A stretch of 64,000 nt of DNA, taken from Sipunculus nudus. Taxonomy: Eukaryota > Annelida > Sipuncula > Golfingiida > Sipunculidae. The stretch spans positions 57,059,159 through 57,123,158 of the forward strand of contig CM049313.1 of assembly GCA_026874595.1 (NCBI GenBank), read 5' to 3'. Positions 1 to 12,035 of the stretch are shown piece by piece; within the stretch, counting starts at the first letter, position 1, and every line of letters starts with the position of its first letter. The notes below the pieces were generated by a model, which saw only the letters and a list, made by a program, of their open reading frames with translations, ran no database searches and was not told the origin of the DNA. The position numbers and the translations under genes are program-made.

Positions 1-324
1 CAGCCAAAATTCACTAGACTTGAACCATTCAAACAAATTTGAGTAAGAAGGTATAAGAGAATATTTCTTTAAAATATTGAAAAATTTGGCTGGACCATTT
101 CGGAGGAAAAGATTTTTAAACGTTTCTTTGGCCTTTTCTCTAAAAAAATCTAAGAAAATGCAGTTAGCCAAAAAAAAAAGGAAATCCCGACAGAGTTATT
201 CAGATGGCTATTTTTTTGCATAAATTTCGTGGTGCTAGCTCCTGTCGTTTTCGAGATAGTATATGGGACGACCGACGCCGGACGACGCCACACCATTACA
301 TTAGCTCACAGGTTCGCTAAAAAG
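1..324 (-). repeat. Partial interspersed repeat, bivalve AGCTCA-type terminus
   Basis: The stretch ends near 324 with a TTAGCTCACAGGTTCGCTAAA-like terminus preceded by a GACGACCGACGCCGGACG-type tract. That arrangement is the reverse complement of the 5' terminus (AGCTCA palindrome followed by a GTCCGTCGTCCGTCC tract) seen on the + strand at 1183, 2435 and 7892. I infer a copy of a related family lying on the - strand and running off the left edge. No protein coding is visible. Confidence 0.45.
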
Positions 325-1182
325 GACATCAAGCAACGTTTCCAAAAGCGCCTAAGAAAACGCGAAATTGAATACGATAAAATCGATTCTATGGTATAGT
401 CATCAAAGTGTCTGCAATAGAAGGCGATTTTCTGAACCGCATGAAAATTTATACGGTGCCTCGTCCACTTATCACAAAGACGCAAAATTGGTTAGCAACA
501 TGTGTCAAAGTACCGCAACATAAATAAATGTGGGACTTTATGTAAAATACGTCCAGCGCCATATTTTTATTTTCGGATAATTACAGATTCGAGCATGCGT
601 TTTATTATTGATTTATCACTGTGGTTAATTATTATAAATAAAAACATTTAATGAAACCAACATATCCGTTATTTTACTGACGAGAAAAGACTAGAAATCG
701 CATGTCGCATCGCATATATATTAAAACACCCCGCAAACCTTTTGCGAGTCCTGTTTCCTGCCAGGTCCACCTTCGCTTTCAGACTTATTTTTGAAACCAG
801 AAAATGAACCGGCATAAACTTGAACCGGACGACCTGAGAAATTTGAAAGAAACATAAGGCTGAGGAGGAAAATTTTATATTGGGGAAAGAAAGACAAGAT
901 TAAAATACCCGAACCATAAAACCCTGTGGAAAGAATACAGGTCAAAACGGCCGTCATGCGGGCTGTAACGGTTGTAATTCTAGCGGGAAACCGCCCTCTG
1001 TTAATGGAACTGGCTATAAACGGTCGTCTAAGTGGCTGTAAAGACGTTTTCACACAGGATGCGTCAGAAACGAATTTCTTTGTCCGAACGGAAATTTACT
1101 GTACGAACTAAAAAATAAAACCCTTTATGTCATATTGGTGCATAAACATTTAATCCGAATGATCATATCCGTAAATGTACAA
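325..1182. other. Unassigned AT-rich sequence
   Basis: No gene, RNA or recognisable mobile element was seen. Short open frames on both strands at 721-1111 overlap each other and resemble no protein family I know. Confidence 0.4.
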
Positions 1183-1712
1183 TTTTTAGCTCAGCTGACT
1201 ATAAGTCATCTGAGCTATAGTCGTGGTCCATTGTCCGTCGTCCGTCCGTAGATGTGGCACGTTTTGAAACCGTAAGACCTAGGAATCCAAAATTCAGCAT
1301 AATGTTAGATGTCCCAAAGATCTCCTACCAAGCTGAAAACTGGGTCTTTGCGACTTCATTCCTTTGAGAAATTAAGGAAAAACCTCAATTTTTTATTAAA
1401 AACCTATTTTCACACTTCAGGACTGCCTAATATCAAAACCACTCATCTGTTTTTCCTCATATTTCCTATAAATAATCCTCCATATAATTCATATGTACAT
1501 GCCAGAAATTAGGTCTGTATTATATAATTTAAAAAAGTTATGGGCCCAAACATAATGCATTTTGTAAATAATCAGGAAAGAAATTTAATCACTTAACACA
1601 AAACTTGTTAAAGCTAAGCACTTTTTTCCAGTAATATTACTTTTATTAATCAAAATTAAATTGTATACCCAAAATTAGATCAAAATCTTTTAAATTTTTT
1701 TAAATATTAGCA

Positions 1713-2232
1713 ATTTTAAAAAATTGGTACCTTAAATTTTGCCCAACTTTGACCATGGCACGTTTTTTCCTGTAACTGCTGTGGATTTAATTTTCAAAGC
1801 ATGTTTTTGTTAGCATTTCAACTGTGAACACCAAAAATTTGAAACCAGTTGATCAAAAACTGTAGATTTTATTCAAGTTTTCAAGCACCATGTCACATAT
1901 TGCTAGTGTTATGCAGTTTGCTAGAGCTCAGCTCCCGAGCTTCAGCTCCAAGTTCCTTAAATTTGGCATACAGTTAGATTTCTCCAAAATCCCCTACCAT
2001 GCCAAGAATTTGGTCACTAAGACTTAATTCCTTCGAGATATTAATGAAAAACTTCATTTTTCCGTTAAAAACCCATTGTTACACTTTAAGACTGCCTAAT
2101 ATCAAAACCACTAATCTGACTTTGATCATATATAATATACATATTTTTCTATACATTCACTATGCACATGCCAGAAATGATGTCAGTATTGCGTATTTTT
2201 TTTTAAGTTATGGGCCCAAACATAATGCACTT
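1713..2232 (+). repeat. Direct repeat copy 1 (~515 bp)
   Basis: This block, from AAATTGGTACCTTAAATTTT through ATGGGCCCAAACATAATGCA, recurs in the same order and orientation at about 5013-5536 with only scattered substitutions and small indels. It includes a GGCACGTTTTTT box, a CAAGCACCATGT box and the CCTACCATGCCAAGAATTTG region. The similarity is higher than between other family copies here, which suggests a recent duplication or gene conversion. Confidence 0.7.
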
Positions 2233-3302
2233 TTTTAAAAATCAAGAAATATATTTACTCACCTAAGATGAGAATTGCTGAAGCTGGAGACTTTTTGTCA
2301 GGAATATAACTTTATTTAATCAAGATTCGATTGTTTACCCAAAATTAGATCTGAATTTTGCAAATTTTTCAAGTTATTAGCTTAAATAGAAAATCAGTAC
2401 CCTAAATTTTGTCCAACTTTGGCAATGGCACGTTTTTTAGCTCAGCTGACTGTAAGTCATCTGAGCTATAGTCGTGGTCCTTTGTCCGTCGTCCGTCCGG
2501 CCGTCTGGCCGTCCGGCCGTCCGTCCGTTAACAGGGCACGTTTTAAAACCGTTGGACCTATGAATCCAAAATTCTGCGTACCATTAGATGTCCCCAAAAT
2601 CTCCTACCATCCCAAAAATTGGGTTATTAGAACTTCGTTCCTTCGAGATATTAAGGAAAAAACCTCCGTTTTCCATAAAAAAGCAATTGTTACACTTCAA
2701 GTCTGCCTAATATCAAAACCACTGATCTGTTTTTGATCATATTTAGTATTCATATTCTTCCATACATTTTCTGTGCACATACCAAAAATTAGGTCAGTAT
2801 TGGGTATTATTTTGAAATTATAGGCCCAAATATAATGCAATTTTTTTTAAATCAGGAAATATATTTGCTCACTTAACAATAGAATTGCTGAAGCTGAAGA
2901 CTTTTTTTCAGGAATATAACTTTTTTTATTCAAGATTCAATTGTTTGCCCAAAATTAGATCTGAATTTTGCAAATTTTTCAAGTTATTAGCATAAATAAA
3001 AAATCAATACCTTAAATTTTGTCCAACTTTGGCAGTGGCACGTTTTTTCCCTGTAAGCACTGTTGATTTAATTTTCACAGCATATATACATAAGGATTTA
3101 ATCTTTTAAAATCTGAAATTTCAAAGAAATTGTTTGAAAAGAGTAGCTTTTATTCAAGTTTTCATACACCATGTCAAGTGTTGTTTACATCTGGCCCATC
3201 TAGTAGTACAGCCTTCACTTGCATTATGTAACCCACCCCAGGCAGCTTGCCTTGACCCAGCTTGGCCACTACTAGCAGGCTTCTCCTCTGCCCTGCACTC
3301 AA

Positions 3303-3320
3303 CCCCCCCCCCCCCCCCCC
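3303..3320. repeat. Poly-C run
   Basis: Eighteen consecutive C residues. Homopolymer C/G runs of at least ten recur many times in this window. Confidence 0.95.
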
Positions 3321-5012
3321 AGCTGTTGCATAAACTAGATGAATGTTATAACTTTCTGTATTTTATTTTATTCTTGGACATGCTACATTTTAGATTTTGT
3401 ATTGTACCACCAGGGTTACAATGATTAAAGTGCACAATTAATTGTGTCCACAAAGTGATGTATTGCTATGAAAGTGTGGATGTTCATCAGATAAGTAATG
3501 CTTTACTTCAAAAGAGTAAAACTTCACCAGGTGTAAAATTGACTATTAATTCCAGTTATTAATTATAGCTGAGATTGTAATTAGCATAATGATATTGTTT
3601 GTCCCTCATTCAACCAACATTTTGTATACTTTATTTGAAAAGATGTTTTTATTTTATCAAATTTACTGAATTTTTTATTTTATTTTGGTGAATAAAATTA
3701 AGCATGTCCTGAAAACTCCAATGTGCAAAACTTTTTAAAAGGGATTCAAGGAATAATTTTGTAGATGCCATGTTGTGGCATTATTTTCTTTTACATTCAG
3801 TTTAAACATTTGATTTAAAAATAATAAAATATATGTGTATGCATAATATGACCCAATGTGAGCTACAATTTGGATATGTAATGATTGCAACTTAGAATTC
3901 TAATATTTTAACTTATATTTTCACTTTTATATTACAAATTTATAACACTTGTAAATAAAAAAAAATGAATCAGATAAAAACTACTATTGAAAAAAGTGGA
4001 TATGCTTAAAAAAAAATAGGCTTATATATTAACTTAAATGCATTATTCCCTTGAAAGTGAAATGACGGTATTAGTCCATTCTGTCCACTTGCCTGTCTAT
4101 CTGTAAATTTTTCATATGCATCACAGTATCTCAAAACTTTTACTGTTTTTTTTTTTTCATGACAGTCTTGTCAGAGTATTAGTTTGCAATCATATATTGA
4201 GAACTTTACTATAACCAAGTAGGAGGGCCCTTTCCTCTTAGTTTCTCATATGCTTATATAAATATAAAACATTACAATAAAATATTTTTCATATTTTGCA
4301 TTTGCTAAAATTTCAAACTTTTGTCGTGACCCATGGGTCCTTTGTTTATATTCTGGATTCTCAACATCATTGTTTGGCTTAAACTGAATAAATACCAGAC
4401 ATGGTGCAAATACTTTGCAAATGTATATGAATATGAATATGAATATGTACTCCATTATAAAATTTCTTGCATAAGAATGGGAATTCAGGTAAAAATGAAA
4501 GTATTTGAATACCAGTGCATAAAAATGGGGATTTATGACAAACATTTGTTCATTATTTTCCTGCATCAGCATAATTTGAGATGAGGCTTTGTTTGCCATG
4601 TTTTATGTTGTTAATTAGTTATATTTCAACTGTATATATTTCATAAAAAAACATATTTAATAATATATATTATACAAAAAAAAGATTCGATTGAACAAAT
4701 GTGTAAACTACTGAAATGTCAACAGTTAATCGAAAAACCAACTAATGATCATGGTAATAGTACAGATCATTTGTTCACAAACTGCTCACATGCTTTAGTT
4801 TCAACATTAGGAAACACATGGTCAGGTCACAAAATATTATTTGCAACAATTTCTTGCTCATCAATACAAACCAATCAAATAAACCAACCATGGCCTTTAT
4901 TACCTCTTCCTCTTACACTTTATCTCCATTTGATATTATTTTAGATTTTTACCTTCAAGGTTAACGTCAGCTGAGCACAGTGACCCATAGGTCCCTTGTT
5001 TAAAATTTTAAT

Positions 5013-5536
5013 AAAAATAAAAAATTGGTACCTTAAATTTTGCCCAACTTTGACCATGGCACGTTTTTTTCCTGTAAGTACTGTGGATTTAATTTTCACA
5101 GCATGTTTTTGTTAGCATTTCAACTGTTAACACCAAAAATTTGAAACCAGTTGATCAAAAACTGTAGATTTTAATCAAGTTTTCAAGCACCATGTAACAT
5201 ATTGTTTACATCAAACTAGTGTTATGCAGTTTGCAAGAGCTCAGCTCCCCAGCTTCAGCTCTAAGTTCCTTAAATTTCGGCATACAGTTAGATGTCTCGA
5301 AAATCCCCTACCATGCCAAGAATTTGTTCACTAGGACTTAATACCTTCGAGATATTAATGAAAAACTTCATTTTTCCATTCAAAACCCATTGTTACACTT
5401 CAAGACTGCCTAATATCAAAACCACTGATCTGACTTTAATCATAAATAATATACATATTTTTCATTCTCTATGCACATGCCAGAAATGATGTCAGTATTG
5501 CGTAATTGTTTTAAGTTATGGGCCCAAACATAATGC
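5013..5536 (+). repeat. Direct repeat copy 2 (~515 bp)
   Basis: This is the partner of 1713-2232. It differs by keeping a short TTGTTTACATCAAA segment (about 5200-5213) that is missing in copy 1. The left boundary directly follows a repeat 3' terminus (GACCCATAGGTCCCTTGTTT), consistent with insertion of one repeat copy into another. Confidence 0.7.
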
Positions 5537-6568
5537 ACTTTGTAAAAAATCAAGAAATATATTTACTCCCTTAACAAGGGCATTGCTGAAGCTAGAGATT
5601 TTTTTGTCAGGGATGTAACATTATTTAATCAAGATTCAATTGAATTCCCCAAAATTAGTTCTGAATTTTTCAAATTTTATAAGTTATTAGTATAAATATA
5701 AAATTAGTACCTTAAATTTTGCCCAACTGTGATCATGGCACGTTTGTTTCCCGTGAGCACTGTTGATATAATTTTCATATCATGCACACACAAGGATTTC
5801 AGCTTTTTAGTTTAGAAAGCTGAAAGAAATTGGCCAAAAATTGTAGCTTTTATTAATGTTTTTTATGAGACCCTGTCAGACTTTGGCTCTAAAAATAACT
5901 AAAAAGTTATTTTTTAATATAAATAAAAGCCATAAAACCAGGTACTTATGATCATTATTTAAATGTGTGAATTTTGTATATTCTGGATTCTCAACATCAT
6001 TGTTTGGTGAAAACTGAATAAATACCAGACATGGTGCGAATACTTTGTAATTGTATTTAAATAGGAATATGATTATGTACTCCATTATAAAATTTCTTGC
6101 ATAAAGAATGGGAATTCAGGTAAAAATGAAAGTATATGAATACTCGTGCAAATACTTTCAAAATGTATTCATGAATGCATTCATGAATATATTCTTTAAT
6201 ATTATTTTAATAATCATATCAGTTATATTTCATTTTAAAAAATCATATGATTCTCTTATTTGGGACAATATTTGTAATTTTTTTAAAATAAATAGTTAAA
6301 CTCTTATATTATATGTTCTGCTTATAAGTTATATGGCCAAGTCAAAATCTGTGTGACAATAGTACTCCATTTGTTAATAAAATAAATGAAATCAATCCTC
6401 TTCCCTGTCTCCAAAGGTAAAAAAAATACATAAGCTAAACAACAACAACTCATAATACAGCTTATATTTATTACCACACAAAGCCAGCATGTGCCTCATT
6501 TCTAAATAATATTTTTTTTTATCATATTTAACAGCTGAGCGTCGTGACCCATAGGTCCCTTGTTTGTC

Positions 6569-7891
6569 GTTCACATCGGACAAGAATACCTTTGTTTCGC
6601 CTTCAACACAAAAGAGCCGGAACATTTATAACCAGACTGGTTCATTTGTACGTTACCCATCTGATATATAACACTATAACAAAGAAATGTTGTTTCCTTG
6701 TATACTGTTTTGAAATTATGTTATAAAAAACAGGCCGCCGGGGATTATTTTAATTTTTAATCACATCAATTTAATTAAACAGATGTTTAAAACTTTTCTG
6801 TAGTTCCAATGATTTTCCCATTTAATTCATGTTTCTTTTATATATAATATTTATGATTTCCTGACAAAATTAAATTTTAATCAAAGGAGTTTTCAATTGC
6901 CGTTTGACCACTCTTTTTAATTTACAGTCGTAGACATAAAAGGGGACTTTTTATATGTATAGTTAAAACACAACAAAACACTTCATTCCCCGAAATGATG
7001 AATATGAAATATGTAGAGTTTAAGTCCAGAAGCGGATCCGGGGGGAGGGGGTCCAGAGGTCCGGACCCCCCCCCCTTTTTTTTCACCCGAAGCAACCTTT
7101 TTTTAAGGGGTTTAAGACGTAACCCCACCTCGAACAAAAAATCCGCGATAAATATAACACAACTTTTTTAATGTGTCATAAATCAATATGATTTTAGTTC
7201 AACGCTTTGCAAATAAACAGACATTTCTAAGCTGTGTGCAGACTGTTATAAATCTCGTTGGCAAATTTGAAAATCATACACAAATCAAATTAAACAAGTG
7301 ATTTAAACATAAATTTAACCTTTATCAATAGCATTTGTAATGGAATCTGTTCTGTTGAAACAACAGGTTGCTCAGTTATTTTTAAAGGCATGTTAAAATT
7401 GGAGTCTGGGTCCAGTCACTGGTTAAAATCTGTCATCTGTAAACATAACCATAGCCTGGTACCTGACAAGGCCCGATAATTTTCAATTATACCTGGATGG
7501 AATTTTAAACACACTTGTTCAACTGAGGGTCCAGGTCCGCATGTCTGATTCGGTATAGAGACCCTTATTTCATGCTATAATAAACACTCGATAAAAGCGA
7601 GAGCCGTCTCGGTTTAGCAGTTTCAAAGTGCTGTCTGAATACAAACAAGTTTTATGACACGCCGTATATTATACGTAAATGGTATCCTGACATTCCGGTG
7701 AATGAAAATATGAAATATAGGACATATCTGTCAACATTTTCATTTCAATGTGCTCAAAGGGAGCGGTACTGAAGCGGTACTGCTGATGGGAAAGGTTGGG
7801 CTGTCATTGGTTAATGATCGGTAGTGATTATTTTAGTGAAAGGTATAACAAACATGCGTTACATAAAACGGACAGAAATCCAATTTGTTAT
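6569..7891. other. Gene-free stretch with a G/C-run repeat scrap
   Basis: No gene was recognised. At 7031-7080 the sequence GGATCCGGGGGG, a GTCCAGAGGTCCGGAC palindrome-like core and a poly-C/poly-T run form a low-complexity scrap. A similar GGATCCGCGCCTG motif beside a poly-C run occurs at 54535. Both probably derive from a dispersed repeat. Confidence 0.4.
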
Positions 7892-9162
7892 TATGCTCAG
7901 CTGACTGTAAATCAACTGAGCTACAGTGTTCGGTCAGTGTTCGTCGTCCGTCCGTCTGTCGTTTTGTACGAATCTGCACACTGTTAGATGTCCCCAAGTT
8001 GTCTTGCCAAACCTATAATTAGGTCACTGTGACTTTGTTCCTTCGAGATATTGAGGAAAAACCTCCATCTTTTCATTAAAAGCCTATTGTAATACTTCAA
8101 ACTGCCTAATATTATAAAACGACTTATTTTGTTTTGTTTATATTTAGTATTTTGTTTATGTTATTTATATTTATCAATGTTTTCTATCATCATGCAAGAA
8201 ATTAGGTCAATATTGCGTAATTGATTGGAGTTATGGGCCCAAACATAAAGTATATTGTCATATATCAAGAAAGATATTTATCCATGGTATATTGTGACTA
8301 TTGCAGCTAGTGAGCCTTTTTCCAGCATTTAACTGTATATAATTGAGATTTAATTGTTCACCAGAAATTAGGCCTAAACTCTAAATATTTTTCAAGTTAT
8401 TGGCATAAATTTATAATCAGTGCCTAAAATTTTGTCTAACTTTGACCATGGCCTATTTTGTCCTGGAAGCACTGTTAATTTGATTTTCACATTTGGTATA
8501 CACTAAAGGTTTAAATCTTTCAAAATCTGAATTTTGAAAGCAATTGGTCAAAAAGTGTAGCTTTGATTCAGGTTTTCAACCACCATGTCAAGTATTGTTT
8601 ACATGAAGCCAGCCCAGTACAGTGGTGGCTCTAATCATAATCACATAGGTAAAAAAATACATGCTTAGTTTCATTTCCAATTTTTTCCTTATTGGTTAAT
8701 AAAATGGATTAATGCCACAATTTTCATTTGTTTAACAATGCGATGTTTACAAGAATGGCTTGTTTTAACATACTTATTACAATTTGGTTTATTCTAATTT
8801 GAAAAAAGAAAACTTGATTTTTAAGTTATTTCAAGTTAATAAATTAAACGTGTGTTATTATTCATAGATCAACTCATTTCCAAATTCTTCCTTTTTTATA
8901 ATTAACAAGCATATTACAGTCACTTAGTTGAGATACCGATCCTTATATACAAATATGTTTTCATGAGAGACTTCTATATCTTTCATGTAGCCTATAAAAG
9001 TACACAAGTAACTTCAGAGGTGTGTATTTTGTATATTTCTTAAATAATGATATTCAAAATGTTTTTGCTGTTGCCAGATTTTAATATGTAAGGTTTTCAT
9101 AAACGTTTTCTCATTATCTAAATTCAGCTAGGCGCCGTGTCCCTATGTCCCTTGTTTTTCAC
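7892..9162 (+). repeat. Near-complete copy of the interspersed repeat family (~1.27 kb)
   Basis: It begins with GCTCAGCTGACTGTAA followed by CAACTGAGCTACAG and a GTCGTCCGTCCGTCTGTCG tract, and ends with CAGCTAGGCGCCGTGTCCCTATGTCCCTTGT-type sequence. Internal CCTTCGAGATATTG, ATGGGCCCAAACATAAAG and TTTGACCATGGCC boxes match the mosaic at 1.2-6.6 kb in order. It has both ends and no obvious nested insertion, so it is the best guide to family length. It encodes no protein. Confidence 0.65.
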
Positions 9163-9289
9163 CCAGATCACTACTGGATGAACTTCAATTACACTAGTCA
9201 TATAAAGAGGCTATTCACAAAGCAGGTACGTTAAATGTACGTTTTCTCCTTAAAATATCATGATAACTTCCAATAATGCGTTCCAAAAC

Positions 9290-9500
9290 CGTTTTCTTTC
9301 TCTTGCACACACGTGGATATAAACTTGAATCAGGCGCGATCAGTGGCTGACGTTTTAACAAAGCCCGCACGCCACGTGGTACCTCCAAAAATATTTCTTC
9401 TGTGTTTCTTCTCTTTCGTGTTTCCACTCCTTGCGCGTGAGTTTTCGCGCATGCGCAAGATCGGACGTAAAGTCCACGTAAAGTCTTATTTATCATGATA
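9290..9500. promoter_or_regulatory. Possible CpG-rich promoter-like patch with NRF1-like site
   Basis: This patch is richer in GC and CpG than its surroundings and contains TTCGCGCATGCGCAAGA near 9444-9460. That includes the palindromic core CGCATGCGCA, the recognition sequence known for NRF1 in animals. A possible exon with a strong donor lies 300 bp downstream. Promoter activity is inference only. Confidence 0.25.
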
Positions 9501-9771
9501 AGCAGACACACGTGGAATGTGTTCACTCACACACAGGTGAATTGTTAAACAGGTGAATTGGAGGTCCAGGAATTTTAAGTCCATGTTTCTGGGATAATTT
9601 TGCTTGGGACTTTTATCTTTAGCCAAAATGTAATAACTTCGCGAGACTCATTGTTTCAATTGTTTATATATCCTTGAAATATAGTTCATATTAAACAGAA
9701 TATCAGAATATACGTGTAGATCGGTAACATGGGACGCGAATCATCGGCACCCTTTTCAATATTTCAGCATA

Positions 9772-9932
9772 ATGACGGAACAGCCGATTGAGTTGTTTAC
9801 CTCTCGTTATAAAGCAGCCATTGTAACTGTTATTCCTAGACAAGGAAGCTGTCGCGGCAGCTTGCCCACCTACACGTCGATATTTAACTTATGGAGACGT
9901 CGCAGGCTCTATCAGTTTAACTTTAAAAAGGC
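9772..9932 (+). CDS. Possible orphan first exon, function unknown
   Basis: An open frame starts at ATG 9772 (MTEQPIELFTSRYK at the N-terminus) and runs for about 54 codons to a consensus splice donor (CCT|GTAAGT) at 9933. The encoded segment is basic near its end (LWRRRRLYQFNFKK). It lies downstream of a CpG-rich patch. No downstream exon with a matching acceptor and homology was recognised. It may be a chance frame. Confidence 0.15.
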
Positions 9933-10790
9933 CTGTAAGTCATGTTTTCATGGCTAGGAATCGGTGTAACTGTGTCTTGTTCAGTTTAGTGAGGTGGTCT
10001 AAGCAGCTACAAGTATTGCTACTTACAAACATTCAAAAGGAAAATGAAACCACCGCCCTTGCGAGACTAATAACCCATCCAAAGTCTCCAACCCTCCTCC
10101 CATCCCCGGGTTACCCGCACGTAATCAATAGCAGGAAATAAATAGGCTTTGTCACTTAAAATAAGGTCAATTAAAAAAAAAATGTTACCAGGTGCAAACC
10201 TGTCACGTATGACAATTATTCTGACAAAAAGGTTAGTGTTGAAAAGCAGCCATGCACAAACACAACCGGAACTAAGTGATAAAGGGAAACAGGCTATGGA
10301 GTGTGTGATCCTGTCACCAGGACTCACTGCAGTGATGATGTAACAAATGCACACCGCGTGCTGAAACAACCACGCGGGTCACTAGGAAAGGCAACCAAAA
10401 TACAAGGTCAATGGGTCTAGTGCAAATCCATCAACTATGGATATGAGATATGAGGTAAAATATATGAAGGCGAGATAAAGACCTGTTAAATATATATATT
10501 ATATATACTGTTCATAGGTTGACCGAAATTTGGTACCATACTCTCAAAACAACTTCACGGTTATCACTTCATGAACAAGATATTTTACACAGTGCGATAC
10601 TCCGTATTTCCGACAGATGGGCTTTAACGGATATTCTATATTCCTTGCATTGAAAGCATAAGTTTGTAACCGTCTTTTAAGCAACCAACATAGTTGCTTT
10701 TATTTGCCAAGTTAACTACGTCACATATTGACATAAATGTACTTCACCCCCGAGAGATATTAATGATCAGTCATAATATAGGTAGTGGGG
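9933..10790. other. Unassigned stretch
   Basis: No gene was recognised. Overlapping short open frames occur on both strands at 9950-10369 with no family resemblance. A short TATATATTATATATA tract sits near 10490. Confidence 0.4.
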
Positions 10791-10792
10791 GC

Positions 10793-11092
10793 GGTGGTGT
10801 AATGGTTAAGGTGCCGGGCTCATGATCGAGACTTCGTGAGTTCGGTCAGACCCTCACCGTGCCAAGACCCTTAGGCAAGGTCCCAACCGTAAGTGTGCCT
10901 CTTTCCACCCAGCAGTAGAAATGGGCACCAGTAGATACTGGGAAGGTAACCTGCGATGGACTAGCGTCCCATCCAGGAGGAGTCTAACTCCTAAGTCGCT
11001 TCACGCTACAGAAACCGGGATAAGCTCCGGCCTGATGAGCCATTATGCTTGGGTGTAAAAGCCGAGCAGACTCTACCTTACCTTTACCATAA
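10793..11092 (+). mobile_element. tRNA-derived SINE with MetaSINE-like core
   Basis: The head (10793 onward) has an A-box-like TGGTGTAATGG, the phrase GTGCCGGGCTCATGATCGAG, and a degenerate B box (GAGTTCGGTCAGACC, one inserted base). The body contains CCTGCGATGGACTAGCGTCC followed by CATCCAGGAGGAG and a GGGATAAGCTCCGGC segment. I recognise these as the conserved central domain of metazoan MetaSINEs. The 3' end is a short TACCTTACCTTTACC repeat. It is a pol III-type retroposon moved by a partner LINE, and the damaged B box suggests it is inactive. Confidence 0.75.
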
Positions 11093-11095
11093 TAT

Positions 11096-12035
11096 AGGAG
11101 ATTTATCTACCTTTAGTCTTCTTTGAAGATTCTGTGGTTTTCTGAGAAGCCTTTCGTTCAATAAGGACATCTTATGAATTTTGTGGTCATCATCTCAGAG
11201 TATTATTATATATCAGCAAATAAAGATGGTCCATATTCTTTTAGATACTACCCTATCAACAACCATTATCATGATCTTTAATTAATTTTATGATATCACA
11301 TTCAATAACTTTCTCTTAATAAGGAAATTAACCTTGTTTGTAAGTAAATCTATGTAACGCTTTCAGGTGGATTAATAACTCACCAATCAGATATCACATT
11401 TCCCTTGAATCAGCACATATCAACATATTTTTTTTGCCAATGACATAAATAGCTTAAGAAAACTAGGGACCAATGGATATCGACGTTCAGTTGGATTTGT
11501 CGAAAAGGATATTTTTTTATGAATTTTTAAAAATGTCTGTCCCATGACTTTGACCCTTGATACCTTAGAAATCTAAAGAAATGACTATCCTTGAAGTTAC
11601 GCCATGCAGACTTTCATAACAATTCATCCAGCCATTCTTGATATAACTAGAACACTGACAGGTCAGGAAGAGCCCCGCAGAAGACTCATAAACTTTCAGT
11701 TAGGGCTGAGTAATGCTTGATAAAATATAAAAGAGGCCCAGATTACATGCAGAGTGGAGGGAACTGCCTCAAAACAGCATTAAACAACTGTACAAAGATG
11801 ATCGCTTCTGGATCAACGTTAGTTGTGTATAAAGATATAAGAGTGGATCTTCCCGAGAAAGAGAAGAATAATTTCCTCTGATGCATTAAACTGTAGGCCT
11901 GATCAGCATAACAATCAGAAGAATGGTCCTGTGAACTTGATCTTTGATCTTGTGATGTAAAAACCATTACCGTTCTTCCTCTATTGTTAGGTGATCTATA
12001 GGGGAATGATTTTGGACGAAAATTTTGCTAACAAT
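11096..12035. other. Unassigned stretch left of a repeat block
   Basis: No gene was recognised. From about 11450 the wording (GACTTTGACCCTTGATACC, CCAATGGATATCG) resembles the repeat block that follows, so a diverged arm of it may start here. Confidence 0.35.

Larger units (their letters stand above)
1183..6568 (+). repeat. Nested mosaic of one interspersed repeat family
   Basis: Two 5' termini (about 1183 and 2435) carry the TTTTTAGCTCAGCTGACT motif, a paired GAGCT, and a GTCCGTCGTCCGTCC tract. Three 3' termini (about 4326-4355, 4965-5000 and 6533-6566) carry GTGACCCATAGGTCCCTTGT or close variants. Between them recur shared internal blocks, such as one with CCTTCGAGATATTA and one with the GGCACGTTTTTT box. 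The 2435 terminus lies inside a GGCACGTTTTTT box of another copy, so copies are inserted into one another. GCTCAGCTGAC occurs in opposite orientation near the two ends. No transposase or reverse transcriptase is encoded, so it is non-autonomous; its class is unresolved (MITE-like or Helitron-like). Confidence 0.65.
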
